A stretch of 64,000 bases of DNA from Kangiella koreensis DSM 16069 (GTDB lineage Bacteria; Pseudomonadota; Gammaproteobacteria; Enterobacterales; Kangiellaceae). Below the pieces are notes generated by a model. The model was not told the DNA's origin. It worked only from the letters and a program-made list of their open reading frames with translations, and searched no databases. The position numbers were made by a program, and so were the translations under genes. Positions 1 to 8,024 of this stretch are shown one piece after another. The stretch is from NCBI RefSeq assembly GCF_000024085.1, contig NC_013166.1, positions 2,604,001-2,668,000 of the forward strand, read 5' to 3'. Positions within the stretch are counted from its first letter, which is position 1, and every line of letters begins with the position of its first letter.

Positions 1-286
1 GCTGCAACTGCTGCAAATAGACTTCTTCAACATTAGAGATCGTCAGCAATTGATCGACGAACACCCTAACGCCTTGCGCGGTTGGAATTCGTCCAGCGGA
101 CGTATGCGGTGCGGTCAACAAACCCATCGCTTCCAGATCCTGCATCACATTACGCACCGTCGCCGGGCTGACTGTCAGCCCCGTTTGCTCCAATAGCTTT
201 TTCGAGCCCACAGGCTGGCCGGTGGCAATGTAGGATTCCACCAGGGCTTTCATCAGAGTTTGTGCGCGTTGGTCAAATTTGGTCAT
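1..286 (-). CDS. hrcA: Heat-inducible transcription repressor HrcA (partial)
   Basis: This is the N-terminal ~95 residues of HrcA, cut by the window edge. HrcA represses the groESL and dnaK chaperone operons by binding CIRCE operators, and its activity depends on GroEL. The reverse-strand translation begins [20 protein letters not shown] and continues through a winged-helix region containing [19 protein letters not shown] and [12 protein letters not shown], all hallmarks of the family's DNA-binding domain. The ATG at 286 follows a weak ribosome site. The gene is divergent from nadK across about 138 bp. No CIRCE repeat was seen in that spacer. The identification is firm; the C-terminal part lies outside the window. 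Confidence 0.93.
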   Translation of the reverse strand, partial: MTKFDQRAQTLMKALVESYIATGQPVGSKKLLEQTGLTVSPATVRNVMQDLEAMGLLTAPHTSAGRIPTAQGVRVFVDQLLTISNVEEVYLQQLQ

Positions 287-424
287 AGTTCATCTTAACA
301 ATTTGGCGTCAATCTAGCCCGCGATTCGATAAAACCACAAATTATGGCAGACGACTTGCCTATTTGCTCTATATATTCTTAAATGTGGTTCAATATGACA
401 ATTACAAGTAGTTAACCACTAATC

Positions 425-1300
425 ATGCCGTCACACCTGAATTTTGCAACTGTTGGCATCATGGGCAAGCCCAAACACCACGAAGTTGGCGAGACCATTG
501 TCACCTTATTTACCTTCCTGCAACAGGAAAACTATTCCGTGTTGGTCGAAGAGGCGGTTGCAAAAGATCTCGATATCCCTGATACAGTGCAGTGCGACTG
601 GCAAACGCTAGGCGAAGAGTGCGATCTGATCATTGTGGTTGGCGGTGATGGCAGCATGCTCTATGCCTCACGCCTGATGGCTCAATACAATAAGCCCCTG
701 CTGGGCGTCAATCGCGGTTACTTAGGCTTCTTAACGGATATTCAGCCGCAACAGGTGACTGAAAAAGTCAGCGAAATTCTGGCCGGAGACTTCACCGAAG
801 AGCGACGCTTTTTGCTGGAAGCCAATATCGATGGCGATGACCGCTCGAGCGATGCGCTGAATGACATTGTGCTTTATCCCGGTGAGATTTCGCGCATGAT
901 TGAGTTCGAGGTCTATATCGACAACTCATTTGTTTACAGCGCCCGCGGCGATGGTCTGATTATTTCAACACCGACCGGATCGACCGCCTATTCGCTATCC
1001 GCTGGCGGCCCTATTCTTTCGCCATCCATTAACGCCATCACTCTAGTGCCGATGTTCCCACACACCTTATCCAGCCGCCCCATCGCCATTGATGCCGACA
1101 GCAAGGTGGATATTGTGTTCAGCAACAGCAATCCCAACGAAGCGCGCTTAAGTTGCGATGGCCAGGTCCGTTTCCCGGTGCAACCCGGCGAAAAAATCTG
1201 TGTCCGGAAACGCAAACAGGACTTGTGGTTATTACACCCAAAAGATTATGATTACTTCCGCTTATTAAGAACCAAATTAGGCTGGGGCTCAAAGCTCTAA
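425..1300 (+). CDS. nadK: NAD kinase
   Basis: It phosphorylates NAD to NADP in the cytoplasm and so supplies the cell's NADP(H) pool. The 291-residue product has the usual length. It carries the diagnostic GGDGSML motif at about residues 73-79, the following GVNRGYLGFLTD stretch, an LND motif near 145 and the TPTGSTAYSLSAGGP nucleotide-binding loop around 180-195. The ATG at 425 has almost no Shine-Dalgarno sequence, yet the reading begins where the family normally begins. recN follows 41 bp downstream on the same strand, a common nadK-recN pairing, so the two are probably cotranscribed. Confidence 0.96.
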   Translation: MPSHLNFATVGIMGKPKHHEVGETIVTLFTFLQQENYSVLVEEAVAKDLDIPDTVQCDWQTLGEECDLIIVVGGDGSMLYASRLMAQYNKPLLGVNRGYLGFLTDIQPQQVTEKVSEILAGDFTEERRFLLEANIDGDDRSSDALNDIVLYPGEISRMIEFEVYIDNSFVYSARGDGLIISTPTGSTAYSLSAGGPILSPSINAITLVPMFPHTLSSRPIAIDADSKVDIVFSNSNPNEARLSCDGQVRFPVQPGEKICVRKRKQDLWLLHPKDYDYFRLLRTKLGWGSKL

Positions 1301-1341
1301 GCTGGCCTCCAGTCCAAACCACTAAGAACCTATAACCACTT

Positions 1342-3000
1342 ATGCTAACCAGTATTCACATCAAAGATTTCGCGATTATCGATCAACTGGATCTCGACCT
1401 GAAATCCGGCATGACTGTTATTACCGGTGAAACCGGCGCTGGTAAATCGATTATGGTCGACGCCTTGTCTTATGCGCTGGGCGAGCGTGCCGATAGTAAT
1501 GTGGTCCGCAATGGCGCCAAGCGAGCGGAAATCAGCGCCTATTTTGATATCAAGCAATTGCCGCACGTCAAAGACTGGTTAGACGAACAGATGCTGGATG
1601 ATGACGACCATTGTATTTTGCGTCGCGTGATTAACCACGATGGCCGCTCTAAAGCTTTTGTTAATGGCCAGCCAGTGAACTTGGCGCAAGTTTCCGAACT
1701 GGGTGATTTTCTGGTCGATATTCACGGCCAACATGAGCATCAATCGCTGTTCAAACCGCAAGTGCATTTGCAGTTGCTGGACCGTTATGCGGGACTGACC
1801 GAGCAAAGCGCGGAGCTTAGCAAAGTGGCCGCGAAAATCGGCTCCATTTCTTCCAAGCTCAAAGCCTTTCAAAGCGCCTTAAAAGATAAAAATGACCGCA
1901 AGGATCTGATCAGCTTTCAGTTACAGGAACTAGAACAGGCGCCGATTGATAAAGCCAACGATATTGAGCAAGAACATAAGCGCGCGGCCAATGCCAGTCG
2001 CCTGCTGGAAAAAGGTCAACAGAGTCTCGCTGCTCTGAGCGAAGATGAAGATACCATTTCCTCCAACCTGGGTCGCATTGTTCATACCATCAGTGACATG
2101 CTGGCAGTCGATGAAGGCTTAAAGAATACTCATGACTTATTACAATCCGCTTTGGTAGAAATTGACGAAGCCAGTCATGAACTGCGCGATTATCTGGAAG
2201 GTCTTGATATCGACCCACAGGCCTATCATGAACTGGATCAGCAAATTTCACTGTTACATGACTTGGCGCGCAAGCATCAGGTCAGCATGGAAGAGCTGCC
2301 GCAAACCTTGCAAGAGTTGCAACAGGAGCTGGAAAACCTGGAAGGAGACGAACAAACCTTTGATGACCTTGAAAAAGAACTGGCAAAACTTGAAAAACAG
2401 TATCTTGAACTGGCCAAAACCCTGAGCACTAAACGCCAAGCGGCAGCCAAAAAACTCAATCAGGAAGTGGTTAAGTTGATGCAACAGCTTGGTCTAGGTA
2501 ATGGTGTTTTTGAAGTGGCCTTTAATCAGCAGGATGCCAGTGCCCATAAAAGTACCGGTCTGGAAACTGCAGAATTCATGGTCAGCACCAATCCCGGTCA
2601 AAAACCGATGCCATTGCGCAAAATCGCATCCGGTGGCGAGCTGTCGCGTATCAGTTTAGCGCTACAAGTCATCAACGCTCAGACCACCCAATTACCTACT
2701 TTGATATTTGATGAAGTCGATGTTGGCATTGGCGGCGGAACCGCCGAAATTGTCGGTAAATTATTAGCCGAGCTTGGTAGCAAAGCACAGATCTTGTGTG
2801 TAACCCACCAGGCCCAGGTCGCCGCCCAAGGCCACCACCACCTGCAGGTCAGCAAATCACAAGACAAGAAAGCGACTCAGACACAACTGCTGGAAATCAC
2901 CGAAGTTCAACGCATCGAAGAAATTGCCCGCATGATTGGCGGCGTTGAAATCACCGAAACGATTCGACAGCACGCCAAGGAGCTGTTGAAATCAGCATAA
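1342..3000 (+). CDS. recN: DNA repair protein RecN
   Basis: RecN is an SMC-like ATPase that acts at DNA double-strand breaks together with RecA. The 552-residue protein has a Walker A motif GETGAGKS at 29-36, a long central coiled coil (roughly 160-370, rich in E, K, L and Q), an ABC signature SGGELSRISLAL near 430 and a Walker B motif LIFDEVDVGIGG near 453. These appear in the order expected for a head-coil-head architecture. It is the last gene before a strong hairpin terminator at 3001. I saw no clear LexA box in the short nadK-recN gap, so SOS control, if present, would act upstream of nadK. Confidence 0.96.
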   Translation: MLTSIHIKDFAIIDQLDLDLKSGMTVITGETGAGKSIMVDALSYALGERADSNVVRNGAKRAEISAYFDIKQLPHVKDWLDEQMLDDDDHCILRRVINHDGRSKAFVNGQPVNLAQVSELGDFLVDIHGQHEHQSLFKPQVHLQLLDRYAGLTEQSAELSKVAAKIGSISSKLKAFQSALKDKNDRKDLISFQLQELEQAPIDKANDIEQEHKRAANASRLLEKGQQSLAALSEDEDTISSNLGRIVHTISDMLAVDEGLKNTHDLLQSALVEIDEASHELRDYLEGLDIDPQAYHELDQQISLLHDLARKHQVSMEELPQTLQELQQELENLEGDEQTFDDLEKELAKLEKQYLELAKTLSTKRQAAAKKLNQEVVKLMQQLGLGNGVFEVAFNQQDASAHKSTGLETAEFMVSTNPGQKPMPLRKIASGGELSRISLALQVINAQTTQLPTLIFDEVDVGIGGGTAEIVGKLLAELGSKAQILCVTHQAQVAAQGHHHLQVSKSQDKKATQTQLLEITEVQRIEEIARMIGGVEITETIRQHAKELLKSA

Positions 3001-3029
3001 AAAAAGAGCGGAAACTCCGCTCTTTTTTT
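3001..3029. terminator. Bidirectional Rho-independent terminator after recN
   Basis: A 12-bp perfect stem (3001-3012 with 3016-3027) has a 3-nt loop and is flanked by A and T runs on its two sides. It can therefore end transcription of recN and of the convergent gene at 3041-3808. Confidence 0.9.
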
Positions 3030-3040
3030 GAATCTCCACT

Positions 3041-3808
3041 TTATTTTTTTGCCGGTATGGAAAGTTCTGGGTGATGACGATAGATGTTATATTTAGTCTT
3101 TGTGTAGACTTTACTGAACCGATCAAATATCTCATCAACTTTCTCTTCGGAACCTAAGTGTTTTTCGGCAAGATCACCAAAGCTAGGCTCAGGTGGTTGC
3201 ATATCTGCAAAGTTTTTAAAAGGGAAAGCCAATTGGAGCTCGTTTGCGCCAGTAATATTATAAGTCCAGCCCCAACTCCGATCCCACTTGATATCCTTTG
3301 CCAGCTTGCTGATTTCCTTAACTGAATCACTAGCATTTCCGCCTGGTATCAAATGATAGGAACGAACCCCCACAAACTGGTAGCTTTCACCTTCTTTCCA
3401 ATGACTATTTTCCATATCCACCCAACTGTAGTGATGGGAGTAGTGCTCAACGTACTTTCCCGCACCCTTTTCCCAGTCAGACATCACTTTTGAATCATCC
3501 GCCCACTTATCATAGGCATCTTGATCGGCCCATTTAAAACAACAGTACCTAATAATATATCGATTAAAATGAGATCCTGTGTGAGGCGTATAGACTTGCC
3601 AGCTTCGTGTATCGCCAGCTTTTTGACGCGCTTTAATGTGCGATTTGAAGGCAGCTTCGAAATCTTTTTCCGAGCCCGGTTTAACCTCCATTGTCCACAT
3701 GCTAACCAGCGCAGGAGGCTTTTCTTCCGCTGCAAACACGGTTAATGGATTAAGGAATAAGCAAAACAGCGCGATGATCGCTATCTTTATGAGAGAGTGC
3801 TTGTACAT
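3041..3808 (-). CDS. Exported protein of unknown function
   Basis: This 255-residue protein has a clear Sec signal peptide (positively charged start, hydrophobic stretch, cleavage near TVFA-AEE, residues 1-27). The mature part contains segments such as SMWTMEVKPGSEKDFEAAF and WADQDAYDKWADD. They resemble the ferredoxin-like fold of antibiotic-monooxygenase/NIPSNAP-type dimeric barrels, possibly as two repeats. It is rich in aromatic residues and histidine, and no catalytic motif is recognisable. The ATG at 3808 has a good AAGGAG site. It stands alone, convergent with recN and sharing its terminator. I do not recognise a specific function. Confidence 0.75.
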   Translation of the reverse strand: MYKHSLIKIAIIALFCLFLNPLTVFAAEEKPPALVSMWTMEVKPGSEKDFEAAFKSHIKARQKAGDTRSWQVYTPHTGSHFNRYIIRYCCFKWADQDAYDKWADDSKVMSDWEKGAGKYVEHYSHHYSWVDMENSHWKEGESYQFVGVRSYHLIPGGNASDSVKEISKLAKDIKWDRSWGWTYNITGANELQLAFPFKNFADMQPPEPSFGDLAEKHLGSEEKVDEIFDRFSKVYTKTKYNIYRHHPELSIPAKK

Positions 3809-4029
3809 GGTAAAACTCCTTATTAGTAGTTAAGTCCATCCCCAGACAAGCACAAGCGGTAGGTGCTAAATCAGCCCCTAAGTACCAATTAGCATACCCA
3901 CAGCTGTACAAAAATCAATCAATTTCAATCTATTTTACAATCCCTTGGTAACTCACAACTCTTTGCCTATCCCCCCGCCATTCGTCATAATGCCTTGCAA
4001 AGAAATCCAACCACTAACTGATCGCTTGC

Positions 4030-4836
4030 ATGCCAATTGAACCTTACTTTTTACTGCTCTTGCTGGCGCTAGGCCTTTTGAATGGCATTCTTGCCGGTTT
4101 ATTCGGTATTGGTGGTGGTTTGGTGATTGTGCCAGCCATGGTCTGGCTGTTACCGCAAATTGACGTGCCGGATCAGCACATTATGCATATGGCGTTAGCC
4201 ACTTCGATGGCTACCATCTGCTTTATCGCTGTCTCGTCCGCCTTAGCGCACTATCGTCGTGGCTCGGTTTCCATTCGATTATTGAAATTGTTAGTGCCAG
4301 GCATCATGGTTGGCTCCTTGTTGGGCTCCTATTTAGCTAAGCTGATGAATACCGAGTGGCTGGCCTGGATTTTTGGCTTTTTCTCGATATTGATGGGCCT
4401 GCGCATGATGATCGATAAATTACCTGTGGCTAAAGGTGAACGCCTGCATTGGCAGCAAGCCACGCCCAGCGCCGTAGTCATGGGCGCTTTGTCATCATTA
4501 GTCGGCATTGGTGGTGGCAGTCTGGTAGTTCCCTACCTGCTGTTTCATAAAGAAAAACTGGTGTTGTCGATTGGTACCGCAGCGGCTTGCGGTTTACCCT
4601 TGGCGGTGATGGCTGCGGTGGGCTATATTTTATTGGGCTGGAATGTGCAAGGATTGCCTGATTATCACTTGGGCTATGTTTATCTGCCTGCTATGATTGC
4701 GATTGCCGTCGGCTCCATCGTGACCGCGCCTTTTGGCGCCTACCTGGCGCACCGCTTGCCAACCAAGGTTATTAAACGATTTTTTGCCTTATTGTTAATC
4801 ATCGTTGGCATCAAAATTATTACAGAATACTTATAA
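4030..4836 (+). CDS. TauE/SafE-type sulfite exporter family permease
   Basis: This 268-residue integral membrane protein has about eight predicted transmembrane segments. It carries the two duplicated glycine-rich signatures of the TauE/SafE (TSUP) family, GLLNGILAGLFGIGGGLVIVP near the N-terminus and GALSSLVGIGGGSLVVP in the middle. Family members export or import sulfonate, sulfite or other small organic anions, and the substrate here cannot be told. It lies 21 bp upstream of lgt on the same strand and is probably cotranscribed with it; this adjacency to lgt is common in gammaproteobacteria but gives no functional hint. Confidence 0.9.
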   Translation: MPIEPYFLLLLLALGLLNGILAGLFGIGGGLVIVPAMVWLLPQIDVPDQHIMHMALATSMATICFIAVSSALAHYRRGSVSIRLLKLLVPGIMVGSLLGSYLAKLMNTEWLAWIFGFFSILMGLRMMIDKLPVAKGERLHWQQATPSAVVMGALSSLVGIGGGSLVVPYLLFHKEKLVLSIGTAAACGLPLAVMAAVGYILLGWNVQGLPDYHLGYVYLPAMIAIAVGSIVTAPFGAYLAHRLPTKVIKRFFALLLIIVGIKIITEYL

Positions 4837-4857
4837 AACAAATTGTTAGAGAGATAA

Positions 4858-5652
4858 ATGAACTTACCGACTATTGACCCGATTATTTTTGAAATAGGCC
4901 CTATTGCGCTGCGTTGGTATGGTCTGATGTATTTGTTGGGCTTTATTACGGCCTGGATGCTAGGTAACTATCGCGCCACTCGCCCCAATTCTGGCTGGAC
5001 TAAAGATCAGGTTGCTGACTTTCTATTCTATGCCTTTATCGGTGTCATTATTGGTGGTCGCATCGGCTATGTGCTGTTTTATGGTCTCGAGTGGTGGAAA
5101 CAAGATTTCTGGTATCTATTCAAAATCTGGGAAGGCGGCATGTCTTTCCACGGTGGTATGCTTGGAGTTGCCGGTGGTGCCTGGTATTTCGCTCGCAAAA
5201 GCAAAAAATCTTTCTTTGAAGTAACCGACTTCATTATTCCTCTGGTACCGCTTGGTTTAATGTTTGGCCGTATTGGCAACTTTATCAATGGTGAGTTGTG
5301 GGGGCGCGAAGCAAGTGCCGACTTCTTCCTTGCCATGCGCTTCCCCAGCGACCAACTTGGTTTATTGCGCCACCCATCTCAATTATACGAAGCGCTATTT
5401 GAAGGTTTAGTATTATTTATTATTGTGTGGTTCTATTCAGCCAAGCCACGCCCACGTATGGCGGTGTCCGGTTTATTCCTGCTAGGCTATGGAACGGCGC
5501 GTTTCGCAATAGAATTTTTCCGCGAGCCGGATGCCCATCTGGGTGAAATTATTTCCTGGCTCACCATGGGGCAAGTGCTCAGCGCACCAATGATTATTGG
5601 TGGCTTAATCTTAATGGTAATGGCATATAGCAAACCAAAGAAACAGGCTTAA
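4858..5652 (+). CDS. lgt: Prolipoprotein diacylglyceryl transferase
   Basis: Lgt transfers diacylglycerol from phosphatidylglycerol to the lipobox cysteine of prolipoproteins in the inner membrane. It is needed for the lipoproteins encoded elsewhere in this window (BamE, the DUF4382 protein, the Fe(III)-binding protein). The 264-residue protein shows the Lgt motifs SFHGG (His98) and FGRIGNFINGELWGR (137-150) with the essential Arg and Asn residues, plus about seven membrane spans. The ATG at 4858 follows a good GAGAGA site. It sits between the TSUP permease and thyA, a classical lgt-thyA-folA order. Confidence 0.97.
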   Translation: MNLPTIDPIIFEIGPIALRWYGLMYLLGFITAWMLGNYRATRPNSGWTKDQVADFLFYAFIGVIIGGRIGYVLFYGLEWWKQDFWYLFKIWEGGMSFHGGMLGVAGGAWYFARKSKKSFFEVTDFIIPLVPLGLMFGRIGNFINGELWGREASADFFLAMRFPSDQLGLLRHPSQLYEALFEGLVLFIIVWFYSAKPRPRMAVSGLFLLGYGTARFAIEFFREPDAHLGEIISWLTMGQVLSAPMIIGGLILMVMAYSKPKKQA

Positions 5653-5700
5653 TTAATTTGTTAGTAATTGACAAGATGACAGGGTAGAACGGTAGTCACT

Positions 5701-6495
5701 ATGAAACAGTATCTCGATATGATGCGTCATGTAATAAACAATGGCGAAGACAAGGGTGATAGAACTGGCACTGGAACGCGTAGCGTATTTGGCTATCAGA
5801 TGCGTTTTAATTTGCAGGACGGTTTTCCGTTAGTTACCACCAAGAAATTACACCTGCGTTCGATCATTTATGAATTGTTGTGGTTCTTAAATGGCGATAC
5901 CAACATAAAATATCTAAAAGATAATGGCGTTTCGATTTGGGATGATTGGGCCGATGAGAATGGTGACTTGGGGCCAGTTTATGGTGAGCAATGGCGTTCC
6001 TGGAAAAAACCGGATGGCACCACCATTGATCAGATCAGCAGCGTTCTAAATCAAATTAAAACCAATCCTGACAGCCGTCGCTTGATGGTTGTTGCCTATA
6101 ACCCTGGAGTTGCAGATGAGATGGCCTTGCCACCTTGTCATTCACTGTTCCAGTTTTATGTGGCTAACGGCAAGCTGTCCTGCCAACTTTATCAGCGCAG
6201 TGCTGATATTTTCCTGGGTGTGCCTTTCAACATCGCTTCTTATGCATTGCTTACACACATGATCGCACAACAAGCGGGTCTGGAAGTCGGCGAGTTTATC
6301 TGGACCGGTGGCGATACCCATCTTTACAGTAACCACTTCGAACAGGCTAACGAGCAGTTGTCACGTGAACCACTATCGCTGCCAGCGCTTAAGATAAAAC
6401 GTAAGCCGGATTCATTGTTCGATTATCAGTTTGAAGATTTTGAAATTGTCGGTTACGAGAGCCATCCGCATATCAAAGCACCAGTGGCAGTGTAA
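5701..6495 (+). CDS. thyA: Thymidylate synthase
   Basis: It methylates dUMP to dTMP using 5,10-methylenetetrahydrofolate, yielding dihydrofolate that the neighbouring folA product recycles. The 264 residues match the compact enterobacterial-length enzyme. They show the catalytic [13 protein letters not shown] motif with Cys146, the DRTGTGTRS phosphate-binding loop at 20-28 and the [18 protein letters not shown] region. The ribosome site is weak. folA starts 9 bp after the stop codon. Confidence 0.97.
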   Translation: MKQYLDMMRHVINNGEDKGDRTGTGTRSVFGYQMRFNLQDGFPLVTTKKLHLRSIIYELLWFLNGDTNIKYLKDNGVSIWDDWADENGDLGPVYGEQWRSWKKPDGTTIDQISSVLNQIKTNPDSRRLMVVAYNPGVADEMALPPCHSLFQFYVANGKLSCQLYQRSADIFLGVPFNIASYALLTHMIAQQAGLEVGEFIWTGGDTHLYSNHFEQANEQLSREPLSLPALKIKRKPDSLFDYQFEDFEIVGYESHPHIKAPVAV

Positions 6496-6504
6496 TAGGT
6501 ACTG

Positions 6505-7020
6505 ATGATGAGTAAACCGATTATCAGCTTAGTAGTTGCCATGGCTAATGACCGCGTTATTGGCAAAGATAACCAGATGCCGTGGCACCTGCCCGCTGAT
6601 CTGAAACACTTCAAAGCAGTCACTTTAGGCAAGCCGGTCATCATGGGTCGTAAAACTCATGAGTCAATTGGCATGGTGCTGCCCGGTCGCCACAATATCA
6701 TCATCAGCCGCAATCCAGACTACCGCTCGCAATTTCATAATGAGCGCTGCCAAGTTGTGACCAGTCTTGAGCAGGCATTCGAAGCGGCAGGCGAAGCTCA
6801 AGAAGTAATGATCATCGGTGGCTCCAATATCTACCATCAAATGATCGACCAGGCTGATAAGCTCTACCTAACCTTCATTGATCTGGATACAGACGGCGAT
6901 GCACACTTCCCCGACTGGACGCACTTAGAATGGAAAGAAGTCTCCCGCGACAAACATCAGCCAGATGAAAAAAATCCCTATCATTATCAGTTTGTAGAAT
7001 TAGAAAGAGTTAGTGCATAA
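6505..7020 (+). CDS. folA: Dihydrofolate reductase
   Basis: It reduces dihydrofolate to tetrahydrofolate with NADPH. The 171-residue chain has the ANDRVIGKDNQMPWHLPADL signature at about 14-33 with the catalytic Asp32, a GRKTHESIG motif and IIGGSNIY for cofactor binding. Two adjacent ATGs (6505 and 6508) are both plausible starts. It ends the thyA-folA operon, and the hairpin at 7037-7058 lies just behind it. Length and motifs mark a chromosomal DHFR, not a trimethoprim-resistance cassette. Confidence 0.97.
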   Translation: MMSKPIISLVVAMANDRVIGKDNQMPWHLPADLKHFKAVTLGKPVIMGRKTHESIGMVLPGRHNIIISRNPDYRSQFHNERCQVVTSLEQAFEAAGEAQEVMIIGGSNIYHQMIDQADKLYLTFIDLDTDGDAHFPDWTHLEWKEVSRDKHQPDEKNPYHYQFVELERVSA

Positions 7021-7036
7021 ATTTCATATCAGGTAG

Positions 7037-7058
7037 GGGCAGGCCGGTGTGCCTGCCC
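7037..7058. terminator. Hairpin between folA and a small minus-strand ORF
   Basis: An 8-bp GC-rich perfect stem (gggcaggc with gcctgccc, loop 6 nt) lies between the converging folA and the microprotein gene. It lacks a real U-run, so termination may be weak. A closely similar hairpin with a U-run lies at 26551-26579. Confidence 0.55.
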
Positions 7059-7078
7059 ATTTCGAATCACACGGTTCG

Positions 7079-7150
7079 TTATCTTAATAACAAAATCACA
7101 ATTCCCACCAACATCAACACCAACAAAATCCCCTGAACTAAACGTTTCAT
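7079..7150 (-). CDS. Putative 23-residue single-span membrane microprotein
   Basis: A short reading frame of 23 codons plus stop reads MKRLVQGILLVL followed by more Leu/Val/Ile and a final Arg. It has a positive N-terminus, one hydrophobic helix of about 17 residues and a basic last residue, the layout of a bitopic inner-membrane microprotein. It is preceded by a strong GAGGAG Shine-Dalgarno sequence (7157-7162, reverse strand) with 6-nt spacing, which is the main reason to believe it. It lies in the 410-bp gap between folA and the sortase gene. No function is recognisable. Confidence 0.55.
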   Translation of the reverse strand: MKRLVQGILLVLMLVGIVILLLR

Positions 7151-7245
7151 ATCATACTCCTCACCGTGAATGTATTGATATAACGAGGAGCTTTGAGGTT
7201 TATTCCATTCTTATAGTGGTTTTTATCAGATATCTAGTTGTAGGG

Positions 7246-7280
7246 TACCCCTAGGGCAGGATCTGCGTCGTGACGCACCA
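7246..7280. repeat. Dispersed repeat, copy 1
   Basis: The block beginning tacccctagggcaggatctg and containing a tgcgtcgtgacgca palindrome is nearly repeated at 52535-52569 in the same orientation. The rest of the surrounding gap (7151-7432) shows only this element and the inverted repeat at 7366. Confidence 0.7.
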
Positions 7281-7365
7281 TGGGAGCTGCATTTTGTCGT
7301 AAAGCCTAACCCTCTTTGCTACCCTGCTATTACACCAAGTAGACATTTGAAAAAACTGAGAGCAG

Positions 7366-7385
7366 ATTCTGACTTTCGTCAGAAT
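7366..7385. repeat. Small intergenic inverted repeat
   Basis: attctgac and gtcagaat form an 8-bp perfect stem with a 4-nt loop. It has the look of the short palindromic elements scattered through proteobacterial intergenic DNA. It is downstream of the sortase gene on the minus strand, and no U-run follows on that side. Confidence 0.5.
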
Positions 7386-7432
7386 GACATGTTCTTTACT
7401 TTGTGATGTTTAATTAGAAGTTAATGAATAGC

Positions 7433-8002
7433 TTATATTTTTTCCGCATGAACCAGATAGCGTAACGGTCCGCCAACTTCTAAGGTATTAAAAGGATAGC
7501 AGGTGACTAAGGTTAGCTGGTTAATCCCTCTGTCGTGAATCTGATTAGTTTCAATATTGTGAATTTCTGTTTGGGTGACGATGTATTGGTGTGTTACCCC
7601 ATGTTTATCCTGAATAGAAATTTTATCACCAGTTTTTAGGTGTTGTAGAAACTCGAAGTGGGTATCCCGATGGCCACCTAAAATCGTATGGCCGGGTTGA
7701 TCGGGCATATTACTAGATAGCAGATGGCCGGGGCCAAAGGCGAGATTGCGGCCTGAAGCGCCGGATAGAACCAGTTGTTCGATGTCCTGGCTGGGCACAG
7801 TCAGTTTTGCTACTGGGAATGTATCAGCCCAGTCCCAGGGTTTATGCGCTTGGCCATCGGCTAAGGTCTGTTGCCAGGCATCCTCCAGAAGATATTGCGC
7901 AAGAATGGCCTTGGCTTTGATGTAACCAGCCTGACCAAAAGCTGCGAGGCTGATGGTCAGTAGGGCACAGATAACGCCGTATTTGCGTAAGAACTTTTGC
8001 AT
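7433..8002 (-). CDS. Class GN sortase
   Basis: This is a Gram-negative (marine proteobacterial) sortase, a cysteine transpeptidase that processes a single adjacent substrate. With the ATG at 8002 the protein has 189 residues: an N-terminal membrane anchor (8-25) and a sortase domain with catalytic His111 in GGHRDTHF, Cys168 in LTLVTCYPF and Arg181 in PLRYLVHA. I chose 8002 because an AAGAGAG site precedes it. A longer in-frame GTG at 8044 would overlap the upstream gene. It lies directly behind the VIT/VWA gene, the normal two-gene arrangement of enzyme plus dedicated target. Confidence 0.92.
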   Translation of the reverse strand: MQKFLRKYGVICALLTISLAAFGQAGYIKAKAILAQYLLEDAWQQTLADGQAHKPWDWADTFPVAKLTVPSQDIEQLVLSGASGRNLAFGPGHLLSSNMPDQPGHTILGGHRDTHFEFLQHLKTGDKISIQDKHGVTHQYIVTQTEIHNIETNQIHDRGINQLTLVTCYPFNTLEVGGPLRYLVHAEKI

Positions 8003-8024
8003 TTTAACTCTCTTAGCATTGCCC

